Of a stretch of 64,000 nt of DNA, positions 48,631 to 57,300 are shown piece after piece. The position numbers were made by a program, and so were the translations under genes. The stretch's first letter is position 1. Every line of letters starts with the position of its first letter. The stretch is from Scleromatobacter humisilvae. GTDB lineage: Bacteria; Pseudomonadota; Gammaproteobacteria; Burkholderiales; Burkholderiaceae_C. The notes beneath the pieces are model-generated. The model had not been told where the DNA came from and ran no database searches. It saw only the letters and a list, made by a program, of their open reading frames with translations. Location: the NCBI RefSeq assembly GCF_023231945.1, contig NZ_JAJLJH010000004.1:124001-188000 (forward strand). Reading direction: 5' to 3'.

Positions 48631-48882
48631 CTCGGTCTCGCCTCCACTCGTCAACCAGCAGCATAGCGCCTGAGCATGTCGACCGACACCGCCGCAGGTC
48701 CCGTTCGACGCCGCCCGATTTCGGTTGTAGACTTCGGGTTCGCGCTTGTCGGCGCGTGCTGCCCACCATGGCCCACCTGGTTCGCCGGGACGACAACCTT
48801 CCTTTCTTTCGCGTGAATCCCCCATCGTTGGCGGAATTCGGCAGTGGGCACCGGATGTTTCCGCTTCAACCTTGGAGCACGC

Positions 48883-50004
48883 ATGTCCCACGTCCCCACC
48901 ACGTCGACCGCGGTTGAGAAGCTCAAGCGCCTCGCCAAGACGCGTCGAAAATCCAGCGGCCACACCCTTGCGGTCGAACTCGACGCCGTTGCTGTCGATG
49001 CCGGCTACACCAGTTGGAAGCACGTCACCGTTTGCCAGAGCGTCACGCAGGTTCTGTCGCCACCGCGGCGGTTCTTGCCGCCCATCCTGGACGACTATTT
49101 GAAGGCGGCGCTGCCCAAGCCTGCCGACGTCGCAGACGCCCGCCGCTTGTTCGAGCACGGGCTCATCATCGCGATGGACGTCAAGGACGCTGACGGTGCC
49201 GCGCTGGCGGGCAGTCAGTTCGAGGAATGCGAGGTTGTTTGGCCACTCGCGTCACGCGACATCTGGGCCTCCCTCGTGTTTGACGTCGAAGACGAGCCCG
49301 ACAAGCCTCTCGTGGACCTCTTGGACGACGATGAACTGCTCGAACACGCCCGCGATGACCTGGCGAACTATCGGTTCTTCCGGTATTTGGGACAGCAAGT
49401 TCCGGATTCGCCCAATGAAATCTTGAGACTGACACGCGAGAAGTTCTTTTTCCCACCGCGCTTCGCTTGGGTCGACGGACATCAGGTCGGCGACGGTGAA
49501 CTACTCATCGCGCAGCTTACGACACCAGCCGTACCGTGGGCGCAACTCGACCTGCCTCTTGCCACGCTGCCGAAGCGCTTCGTGAAAGCCGGGGACGAAA
49601 CGCACGCCGCGGTGACGGAAATGATGCGTTGGGCGAAGCAACTCGAGTACATCGGCTCGAAGGCCCCGGTTGAAGAGCGCCGAGAACTGCTGAGTCTCAT
49701 CGGCGGCACGTGCCCGTACGTCTTCACGCGCCCGGAAGGTGGACGGCACTATCACCTATGCCACCCCGGTTACGCTCCGGTTAGAGGCGTTGCATTGACG
49801 TACGAGGAGCTCGTTGCGAGCGGCATCGTTGCTTGGCATCACGCACATGGCAACCACGATGGGCAGAAGCACTTCAGCGTCGTCTGCCAGAACGTCACCG
49901 AGGCGACAGATTCGACGGTGCTTAGGCAAGCTGCGCGCATGCTGGCCAACCTGGCCGTCTTCGTCGACGATTGGCGCGAACAGAAGGCTTTGCAGGCGAC
50001 GTAG
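48883..50004 (+). CDS. DUF5623-like protein
   Basis: 373 residues. The N-terminus (L-K-R-L-A-K-T-R-R-K-S-S-G-H-T-L ... A-V-D-A-G-Y-T-S-W-K-H-V) is the glyoxalase-related/DUF5623-type motif found in mobile-element proteins. The rest is a long alpha/beta region with two cysteines. The ATG at 48883 starts exactly at M-S-H-V-P-T. Function unknown. Confidence 0.6.
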   Translation: MSHVPTTSTAVEKLKRLAKTRRKSSGHTLAVELDAVAVDAGYTSWKHVTVCQSVTQVLSPPRRFLPPILDDYLKAALPKPADVADARRLFEHGLIIAMDVKDADGAALAGSQFEECEVVWPLASRDIWASLVFDVEDEPDKPLVDLLDDDELLEHARDDLANYRFFRYLGQQVPDSPNEILRLTREKFFFPPRFAWVDGHQVGDGELLIAQLTTPAVPWAQLDLPLATLPKRFVKAGDETHAAVTEMMRWAKQLEYIGSKAPVEERRELLSLIGGTCPYVFTRPEGGRHYHLCHPGYAPVRGVALTYEELVASGIVAWHHAHGNHDGQKHFSVVCQNVTEATDSTVLRQAARMLANLAVFVDDWREQKALQAT

Positions 50005-50095
50005 GCGGCGTTCCCCAGGGACTCCGCGTTCGGAATGGCTAGAAATCAGCCAATCCGCGCGGGGCGTCGTCTTCAGGATGGACGCAGACTTCAGC

Positions 50096-50311
50096 ATGGC
50101 TAGCAATGAATCCAATCTGTCGACGGCAGGCGTCACCACCGTTCCGAAGCGTCTACGAGACAGGCTGTCGCTAAGCAACGGCGGCCGCCTTCGTTGGCAA
50201 CTGCTCGAGGACGATACGCTTCAGGCGATTCTCGTGCACCGATACCCAAACACCGCGACATGGAACGAATGCCGTGAGATGTCTGGGCGGGACACATCCA
50301 GCAACCGCTAG
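50096..50311 (+). CDS. AbrB/MazE-like small DNA-binding protein
   Basis: 71 residues. The first 45 follow the SpoVT-AbrB swapped-hairpin pattern (G-V-T-T-V-P-K-R-L-R-D-R-L-S-L, L-R-W-Q-L-L-E-D-D-T-L), typical of antitoxins and regulators. No toxin gene follows, so it is an orphan or a stand-alone regulator. Confidence 0.55.
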   Translation: MASNESNLSTAGVTTVPKRLRDRLSLSNGGRLRWQLLEDDTLQAILVHRYPNTATWNECREMSGRDTSSNR

Positions 50312-50441
50312 TCAGGTTGGTGCCGTGCTCGTGAATCGCGGGAGGTCGAATTCACATGGTAGCCTTGCAACCGGCTGGCGCATGCGCCTGCCGCCTGCTT
50401 TCCTCCCTGGCAGGCCCTGCTGCTGACAGCTGCGGGTTGCG

Positions 50442-50469
50442 CCCTGGCCGCGTGGCCAGGGTTTTCTTT
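50442..50469 (+). terminator. Rho-independent terminator
   Basis: CCCTGGCC-GCGT-GGCCAGGG followed by TTTTCTTT. It lies 130 bases after the AbrB-like gene and 60 bases before the next ATG, with further GC-rich hairpins upstream (50380-50440), so it may end a small RNA or act as an attenuator. Confidence 0.8.
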
Positions 50470-50531
50470 GGCATTCCCGTCCACTCCATCTTTCCGCCCT
50501 TGCATTTTTCCGGCGAAGTCGGAGCTTCCTC

Positions 50532-50819
50532 ATGAATGATTCCAACCCGCTTGTAGGTCGCCTGTCGATTTTCAAGACGGAGCCAGGTCTCTACGACTAC
50601 GAGATGACTTGCGAGGGCCAAGACTTGTTGGTTGGCGGCGGTTTCAACTCTATCGTCGCCGCGATTGAGGCCGGCGCAGACATCACAGGGCCGGTGACGG
50701 CCCTCGAGGTCGCTTACCGCGGCATCGTTGCCGGAACGTACCCCTTGCGTCGTCTGGCTGTGGATGCGGAGGCAATCGCTCGGCATGCGGTAGAGACCTA
50801 CGCAGCCGTGATGTCGTAG
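50532..50819 (+). CDS. Small hypothetical protein (95 aa)
   Basis: 95 residues, alpha/beta, with G-G-G-F-N-S-I-V-A-A-I-E-A-G near the middle and a helical end. It stands directly behind a strong terminator, so its expression may depend on read-through or attenuation. Family unknown. Confidence 0.55.
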   Translation: MNDSNPLVGRLSIFKTEPGLYDYEMTCEGQDLLVGGGFNSIVAAIEAGADITGPVTALEVAYRGIVAGTYPLRRLAVDAEAIARHAVETYAAVMS

Positions 50820-50906
50820 GCGGTGCTGTTCACCTAGAGCACTGACCATCGGGCTCGCTCTGGCTTCGCGTCTTGTAGATGCGCCGACCGCTCTGCAAGC
50901 AACGCT

Positions 50907-51350
50907 CTATTTCAAGGCAGCGAGCCGCTCTTCGACTTCGCGCTTACCGATGCCGCGCAGAGCGGCAATGGCCGCCAGGCTGCTCGCATGAGGCTTTGAC
51001 TTGCCGGCTTCCCATGCATAGACACTCTGGCCACTCGCACCGACAAGGAGCCCAAAATCTGCGGCCGACAGGCCGAGGCGCTTGCGATTGCTGGCCATGC
51101 CTGCGGCACGAAAGCGAAGGCCACCCTGTGTTTGCGACTCGGCATCCACTGGCTTCTCAGATGTTCGCCTTGAAATCGACTTCGTCGTGCGCTTCACCTC
51201 GCCCTCGAGTTCGCTCACGCGTTTGCGAAGCACAGCGATTTCAGCGCGGTGTGCGGCCAAGGCCTTCTTCAGGCCGGTGACCTCCGATTTGAGCTCCTTG
51301 CGAGCGAGGCGAGTGATTTCAGCTTTTAAGACGGAGACGATGTCGGGCAT
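50907..51350 (-). CDS. XRE-family regulator with coiled-coil N-terminus
   Basis: 147 residues. The first 65 form a coiled coil (heptad Leu/Val, L-K-K-A-L-A-A-H-R-A-E-I-A-V-L-R-K-R-V). The C-terminal 60 hold an HTH_XRE (L-G-L-S-A-A-D-F-G-L-L-V-G-A-S-G-Q-S-V-Y-A-W-E) with the usual W-E-x-G-K-S-K-P. It lies between the SOS genes and the defence operon and could control the latter. Confidence 0.75.
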   Translation of the reverse strand: MPDIVSVLKAEITRLARKELKSEVTGLKKALAAHRAEIAVLRKRVSELEGEVKRTTKSISRRTSEKPVDAESQTQGGLRFRAAGMASNRKRLGLSAADFGLLVGASGQSVYAWEAGKSKPHASSLAAIAALRGIGKREVEERLAALK

Positions 51351-51596
51351 ATGGGCGTCAGATTTTGTTGAGAGGCTATGGGCGCTGGATGGAACCGGTT
51401 GTCGTGGTCATAGTATGACCGCGGATGAGTTTGGATTGCTGTAACCTGGCGCCCGCACCAACCGCCCACCTACTTTCTTAATGGCCAGGCTGACATCAGC
51501 GGGTCGGCATTGGTCGAGACGTTCAGTCCTGGGCTTGCGACTCTCCTTCCCCAGCTTGCTGTACTTCATTCTCGCTAGGTGCGGCGTCCAAGCATG

Positions 51597-52319
51597 TCAG
51601 TCGGCGCCTCTAAACTCGTGCTGCCTATGAAACTCCAGATACGCCCGATGCTCCGTCCTGAGTGGGCTGACACACCACTGCGCCTGCACCGATAGGCGTG
51701 TCCGCGAATCATTGTTTAACGCCCCAGCAATGAGGACACGTCCGTCGTCGGCAAACGATATCCAGCCTCCGTCGAAGAGCGCATCAACATGTGGAGCGAG
51801 AAGAAGCCCGTTGAATACGTCGAGCCGCTCGTCGTCGCTGTCACAAGCGGCCCACGGCTTGATGTGGGACGCGCGCAGCAGCTCTGAAACCTCAAGGCCC
51901 GTCACAGAGCATCTGCCTTGCCAGTAGTCAAGCAACGCAGCGCGGAAGAGGTTCTGACCGACACGCTGCACCACGACTCTTTCTGCCTCGGTGGTTTTCG
52001 GAAGGCCTGCCGTCCCACGGCGAAATGCATCCGCTACTCGATTCGGCAGCGTGCGCGCATGTGCAGCAGCTTGGCGCAGTACGTCGTACAGCGCGCCCCA
52101 TCCATGCACCGTGACAGCGCCTGCTCCATCAACGCCATCCAGCAACGCAGCGGTGGTCGTCGAAATATCGAAGGAATCCTCATCGCGCAGGCAGACGAGC
52201 AGCGACTCTGGAAACCGAGCCGAGCGCAATTTCAGGCCACCATCATGGTCGACCGGCGTCATCTCGAAGCCGCAATCAGCTGCCGCCTTCTCGATACGGA
52301 GTCGCTGCAACGGGCTCAC
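51597..52319 (-). CDS. HNH endonuclease (HNH_2 type) of the defence operon
   Basis: 240 residues. The C-terminal half contains C-S-V-T-G, L-L-R-A-S-H-I-K-P-W, then F-N-G-L-L-L-A-P-H-V-D-A-L-F-D, the full HNH_2 pattern of restriction-type nucleases. The N-terminal 110 residues are an unassigned domain, possibly for recognition. The start is GTG. It is the last gene behind the ATPase, 66 bases downstream, and could be the effector nuclease. Confidence 0.8.
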   Translation of the reverse strand: MSPLQRLRIEKAAADCGFEMTPVDHDGGLKLRSARFPESLLVCLRDEDSFDISTTTAALLDGVDGAGAVTVHGWGALYDVLRQAAAHARTLPNRVADAFRRGTAGLPKTTEAERVVVQRVGQNLFRAALLDYWQGRCSVTGLEVSELLRASHIKPWAACDSDDERLDVFNGLLLAPHVDALFDGGWISFADDGRVLIAGALNNDSRTRLSVQAQWCVSPLRTEHRAYLEFHRQHEFRGAD

Positions 52320-52385
52320 GATTCACCACCCGTCATCCAGCTCGGACAATCGGGAATTCGGTATTCCACAGCTCCGAACATCCAC

Positions 52386-54377
52386 CTACTCCAACTCAAA
52401 ACCAGGCAAGGTAGGCATGAGCTCCCGCCTGAATAGAAGACTGCCTTCAACGCCAGGCTCCAATTCCAGAACCACGGTTCCCTCGCCCTGGAGCTCAATT
52501 GGAGGCGGTGAGGTTGTCGTGACTATGAACTGAAACGGCACTCCGCCACCGCCGCCAAGCTGGTCACCTGCCTCCGCGGCGGCGAGGAAGAACTCTCGGT
52601 AAAGGCGCTCGCTCATGTCAGCCTCTCGAGGGCAGTCATGCACTAAAAAGCCCGGGTGGCTGCTGGCCTCTGAGACAACGGAGTCGAGCAAGCAGACGAT
52701 GTCTCCCAGGAGCACTTCCAGGACTTGGTAGGCTTCGCCGCCGCGTGCCACTTCGAACGGTCGCACCTCGTGGCCAGGCACAAACCGCGCGTGCCCAGCA
52801 GCGCCAAGTAGCCTTTCCGAGACCGCCGACGTCAGCGCTCTGATGGCGTCGACTCTCGACGATTGTTGGGCGCTTTGAGCGACCTCCGCCGCGCGGAGCG
52901 AATTTAGTTCAGTTTCGAATTCTAGAAGCCGCTTCCGTGCCTCAACTAGCTCGGTCGTGTCGCCGCCATTCGCTCGTTGGGTGTGCAGCAGTTGCAGCTC
53001 ATCCCAGGACTGCTTCAAGAACGCACGAGCGCTCTCACTGGTCGCAACGCGAACGCGCAGGCGGCGAAGTTCCGCCCTCTTCTCCGAGATGCGAAGCGCC
53101 TGGTCAGTGACCGCCTTCGCGGCCTCCTCATAGGCCCCCTTCCTCGTAACGTAGCGCTCAGCAAGTTCAGGTGCCGCCGCCTTGGCTTGGCGAGCGTCAT
53201 GGTGCCAGGTGATGTTGACCGAGCTCTTGCGCTCTTGGATATGTTGGCATTCGCCGAACTCGACGTTGCCGTGGTCGCATCGTCCGTCCAGACCCTCGAG
53301 CTTGTCTCGAAGCTTGGTCAGCCGCTCGAAGTCGGCCTGGTTCGCATCGACCAGGGACTTGGCAATGCCAGCCTCGAGCTCGGCCAGCTCACGGGCCCTG
53401 GTCAACCCATGAAGGCGTACCTGCTCCGCCGCCAGAGCATCTTCGGCCTGCTCCACGCTTGAGTCCCATCGGCGCTCGTCCTGCTCCATTGCCAGAATGG
53501 CCGCCTGTACACGCGACTCGACGGATTCGCCGACCGTGCTCGCAAAGACTGGCTCATCTTCTTCCGCGCGCGCCCGCAAACGCAACTGGCGTTCGGCGCG
53601 GGCAAGTTCGAATATTGGCGCACGTTCGAGCTCAGGGATGCGCTCCTTGAATTGTTCGACCGCCTTCTGCTTAGCCTCGATGTCGCGAAGCAGCCGGTCG
53701 AGCCCTACATCGACCAAACCCAGCACTGAGGCAACCAGCAGTGGTGGGTCGCGTCGCGAACGCTTGAAGCCCAGGCCTTCGCCTTCTCGCCAGTGGTAGA
53801 AGCCATCGAAACGGGTTCGTTGCTCCCGGATGCACCAAGCCATCAGGTGACGCCACTCCAGCGGCTGGTTCGTTCCTGGCAACGAGCGGGCCGCAAGGCG
53901 ACCAATCGAGAACTCCTCAAGCGCGTTGCTGTAGCCACCGAAGTCATTCGCCACAGTTACCTGCAGCAGTTCATCCAAACTTTCGCATTGAGCTGCCGTG
54001 GAGTGGCTGTACAGGCCGTACGGCCGGAATACCAGCCAGACGACGCCATCCACATGAACCTTCGCGGCCACGCCCCCCTTTGGAAAGCTCCCCGCGGCCT
54101 TGGCGCGCAGAGTCGCATTGGCGGGTGCATCGTCGCCGAGCACGTACCTGAGCAAAAGGCAAAGTGAGGTCTTACCAACACCGTGCCCTGCACTCGACAA
54201 GCCCGAGGCTTCGTTCGAGGCGGACTCCTTAGCCCAGACGATGTTCAGACCCGGATGCAGTTCGATGGTGCGCGTAATGACGAGTGGCTCACGGGATTCA
54301 ACGAGCCATATCGTCTCCACCCACAGTCGAGGTTGACTGCGTGTTGGCTTGAAGTCCCTGAGCCAGGTTGCCATCAT
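52386..54377 (-). CDS. SMC/Rad50-like ATPase with mid-coil Cys/His motif
   Basis: 663 residues. Walker A G-H-G-V-G-K-T-S lies at about 61-68. A long coiled coil (about 235-510) is interrupted at about 366-379 by C-D-H-G-N-V-E-F-G-E-C-Q-H, which could be a zinc-hook-like hinge. The Walker B position is F-L-V-H-D-C-P at about 575. This split-ATPase layout is that of SMC-like defence proteins (DUF2326-type). Start 54377 lies five bases after the methyltransferase stop. Likely a DNA-sensing or loading partner for the HNH nuclease. Confidence 0.7.
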   Translation of the reverse strand: MMATWLRDFKPTRSQPRLWVETIWLVESREPLVITRTIELHPGLNIVWAKESASNEASGLSSAGHGVGKTSLCLLLRYVLGDDAPANATLRAKAAGSFPKGGVAAKVHVDGVVWLVFRPYGLYSHSTAAQCESLDELLQVTVANDFGGYSNALEEFSIGRLAARSLPGTNQPLEWRHLMAWCIREQRTRFDGFYHWREGEGLGFKRSRRDPPLLVASVLGLVDVGLDRLLRDIEAKQKAVEQFKERIPELERAPIFELARAERQLRLRARAEEDEPVFASTVGESVESRVQAAILAMEQDERRWDSSVEQAEDALAAEQVRLHGLTRARELAELEAGIAKSLVDANQADFERLTKLRDKLEGLDGRCDHGNVEFGECQHIQERKSSVNITWHHDARQAKAAAPELAERYVTRKGAYEEAAKAVTDQALRISEKRAELRRLRVRVATSESARAFLKQSWDELQLLHTQRANGGDTTELVEARKRLLEFETELNSLRAAEVAQSAQQSSRVDAIRALTSAVSERLLGAAGHARFVPGHEVRPFEVARGGEAYQVLEVLLGDIVCLLDSVVSEASSHPGFLVHDCPREADMSERLYREFFLAAAEAGDQLGGGGGVPFQFIVTTTSPPPIELQGEGTVVLELEPGVEGSLLFRRELMPTLPGFELE

Positions 54378-54382
54378 GACCT

Positions 54383-57300
54383 CTACTGGGTGCCAGTTGC
54401 CTTCGGGTTGCCAGAGACTGCTCCGTCCTTCTCGGCATGCTGCGCCATGCGTCGACTCTCGGCCAACCAAAGAAGCCGTGCGATTTCGGGATGTTCTGGT
54501 AGCCGAATGACATCTCCGGGTGGAACGCCGGCGCCGCGCGTGTAGAAGACCTCACCGCCTCGAGTGAAGCGCGAGAGCACATCAACGCCAACAAGGCGTT
54601 GCACTATAGGAAGTAGACGATTCAAGAGCGGCGCCAAGTCAGCAACGCCAAGCGCACTCAAAAGGGATTCGAAACGGGAGGCGTCTGCCGGGCCGAGGTA
54701 GTGCGCAGAGGAGGTAAGACCTGCGATTGCCGATTGCATTTCGACTAGCGTACTGCTCTCGTCTCTTGTTGCAACCATTTCCATCACAAGGCCGGCCATA
54801 CGGCCTTCCTCGATACTTCGAATCATGCCTTGCTCGGTGAACGAACCGCTGACAGTCTGCGACGAAGTCGACTGGGCCGCTTGTTCATCCCAGGCGGCGA
54901 GCACCATCCGCCGCGTGCGGTACTCGCCAAAGGCGCGAGTCTCACTTTCCTTCAGTACACGAAACGACTCACTCGGATAGTCAGCGCCCATCACATCTTT
55001 CGGGTCAAGTACGTAGCAAAGCTCGTGGCGCGTCAGACCATACAAACGCGCATAGTAGGCGTCGAGCTCAGCGCGAATCTGTGAACGTCGCTCTGGGTTC
55101 CAAGGGAACGGCTTACCTTTGTCGGCAGCAGGACGGAAGTCGTAAGCTGCGAGGTCGTCAGCCCAGTGCTTTAAGTCATTCGCGGTGTACGTGAGCTCTA
55201 GAACCCTGGGAACAATGAAATCTAAATGGGCTTGCGAATAGGCTTCAGGAGGAAGAGTCGGGAACTGCTTGACATACCCAAGCGTGAGGTTAGTGCCTCC
55301 CACCTTCTGACGTGCCACATAGTCAAAGACAAGCGAGCACCAGCTCCCATAAAAAGCCGCGCAATGCGTTGGGCTTGCATCAAGGAAGGCGAGCAGCATG
55401 GAATCACCAACAGCGGCCCGCGGGATGACGCCGGCAATCACAGTTCGCACCTTTTCTACGCCTGTGATTTTCCGCCAGCCAACTAACCAGCGCGGGCTGC
55501 GGCGGTCCATCCATCCGTCAATGAGCGCGCACACCGAAGGGTCGGGTTCGGAAGCGTCCAGGGACTCATCGAGCTCAGCCAATTCGTCATCGGTGAGGCG
55601 CACATCCGCGTTCTGCAATGCCCACTTCGGAAATTCGGTGAGCGCCTTCTTTGTAGTCAATCCATCAGCGCGCAGCAAATTCCAGAGGATAGGATATCTG
55701 GCCTGAAGCATCGCTTCTGTCGGCGAGACGTGTGAGTGCGCCTGGCTTGGACTCCATCCGGCCATTGTTGGCATTGGACCAGCTAGGCGATGGAATAGCT
55801 CGCTGGCGGTCCACTGCGCGAGCGCAAGCAAAATCTCCGAGATTCCGCTTTGCATGTGTCTCGCCGCCGCATCCGACTCCCGATTCCTCTCAGTGCCCAA
55901 CGCCACCCAAGCCCGAGAGACGCGTGACGGAACGCGTGCGATTCGTGCCAGCACCTCACGCTCGTCCACCCAAAAGCGTGGCCGAACAGAAAAGTTGACG
56001 TCTGCTTTTTGGAGTTCGGAGGTGTCAACGGTTTCAAGTTCACCAGCATCACTGGCGCTGTCCGTATACGTTGCCCATCGATGGTCGTACTGGTGAATCA
56101 TCTTCGCTTCGTAGAGCGGCAGGCGCGGCCGCCCAATGGCATCCGTCGACGATTCTCTAAACAGAACACTGTCGTTGCCCATGTGCATCATTGCCTGGAA
56201 GCGGATACCCCATGGGTTCACATCGGGGCGAGCAATGTCAGTCGAGGCCGCCGCCTCAGATTCTCGGACGCACACCGGCGCGAGTCGATAGAGGCGTTTT
56301 GTCAGTTCAGCGTCCTGTCCACTACGAAACACTGGGCAGGTACGCGTGTTGGGATTCAGAAGTGCGAATTCATCGGGTGTAAGCTGGAAACGACGCCGGC
56401 TATCATGAATCTGTGTAGGCTGGCGTGCAAAGAACGCGAGTGTGGCTGGCTCAGGTGAGGGCTTTCCTCCTAGTGTGAGCAATGCGAAGCGGAATGCGTG
56501 GTGAACGGATGGGAACACGAATTCTTCGTTCTCCAAGCACAGGAGACTTCTCAAAAAGCCTCCTACTGCGACATTTTCAAAATAGGCTTTAGTTGAATCA
56601 TCAGTCGCTATGCCGGTCGGCACAATGAAGCCAGCTCGCCCGCTAGGCGCTACGGCCTGCAAAAATGTCTCCGAAAACAACGCGTACGTGTTCACATCGC
56701 CGACGCCGGTGAGCGGATAACGCTTGCTGTCGTGGGCATAGAGACTGGCCGCCTCAGCACCACGGCGTGCGGAAATGAAACTCGCGTGAAGTGCCACTTC
56801 AGCAGTGTTCGGCGGCGCCAACCCTTCAGCACGCTCCTGGTCGGGATTGACACGATGTAGCAGCGTTCCCTCACTTAGCCACTTGATACGCTGGGCCCTT
56901 TCGGCCTTGGTCTTTGCGGCAGCGACAAGCGGACTACGCGTCGCAAAGAACTCGTCCTCCTGCAGCTTGATGCGCTCCCAAGGAGGATTTCCAAGCATGG
57001 CGCTAAAGCCACCGCCTGCCGCAATTTGTGGAAACGCTAGCCACCAGTGGAATACTCCGTGGCGACGGCAAAGAAGTTGGGTTGCCTCGTCAATCTCCGC
57101 ATTAGCGGATTGATTGTTCAATACGCCCCAAAGGTAGCCTGACAACGGAACGATATCCCTATTTTCAGGAGACTTCGGCACAAGAAAGGCCGAAACATAG
57201 GTATCTGCCAGTCGGGCAAAGGTGCTGTGCTCTGCGTCGGCTATGGATTTTGCCCACGCTTGGCGCTTTGCCGCTAATGTCTCTGGGGTGTCATCATCCA

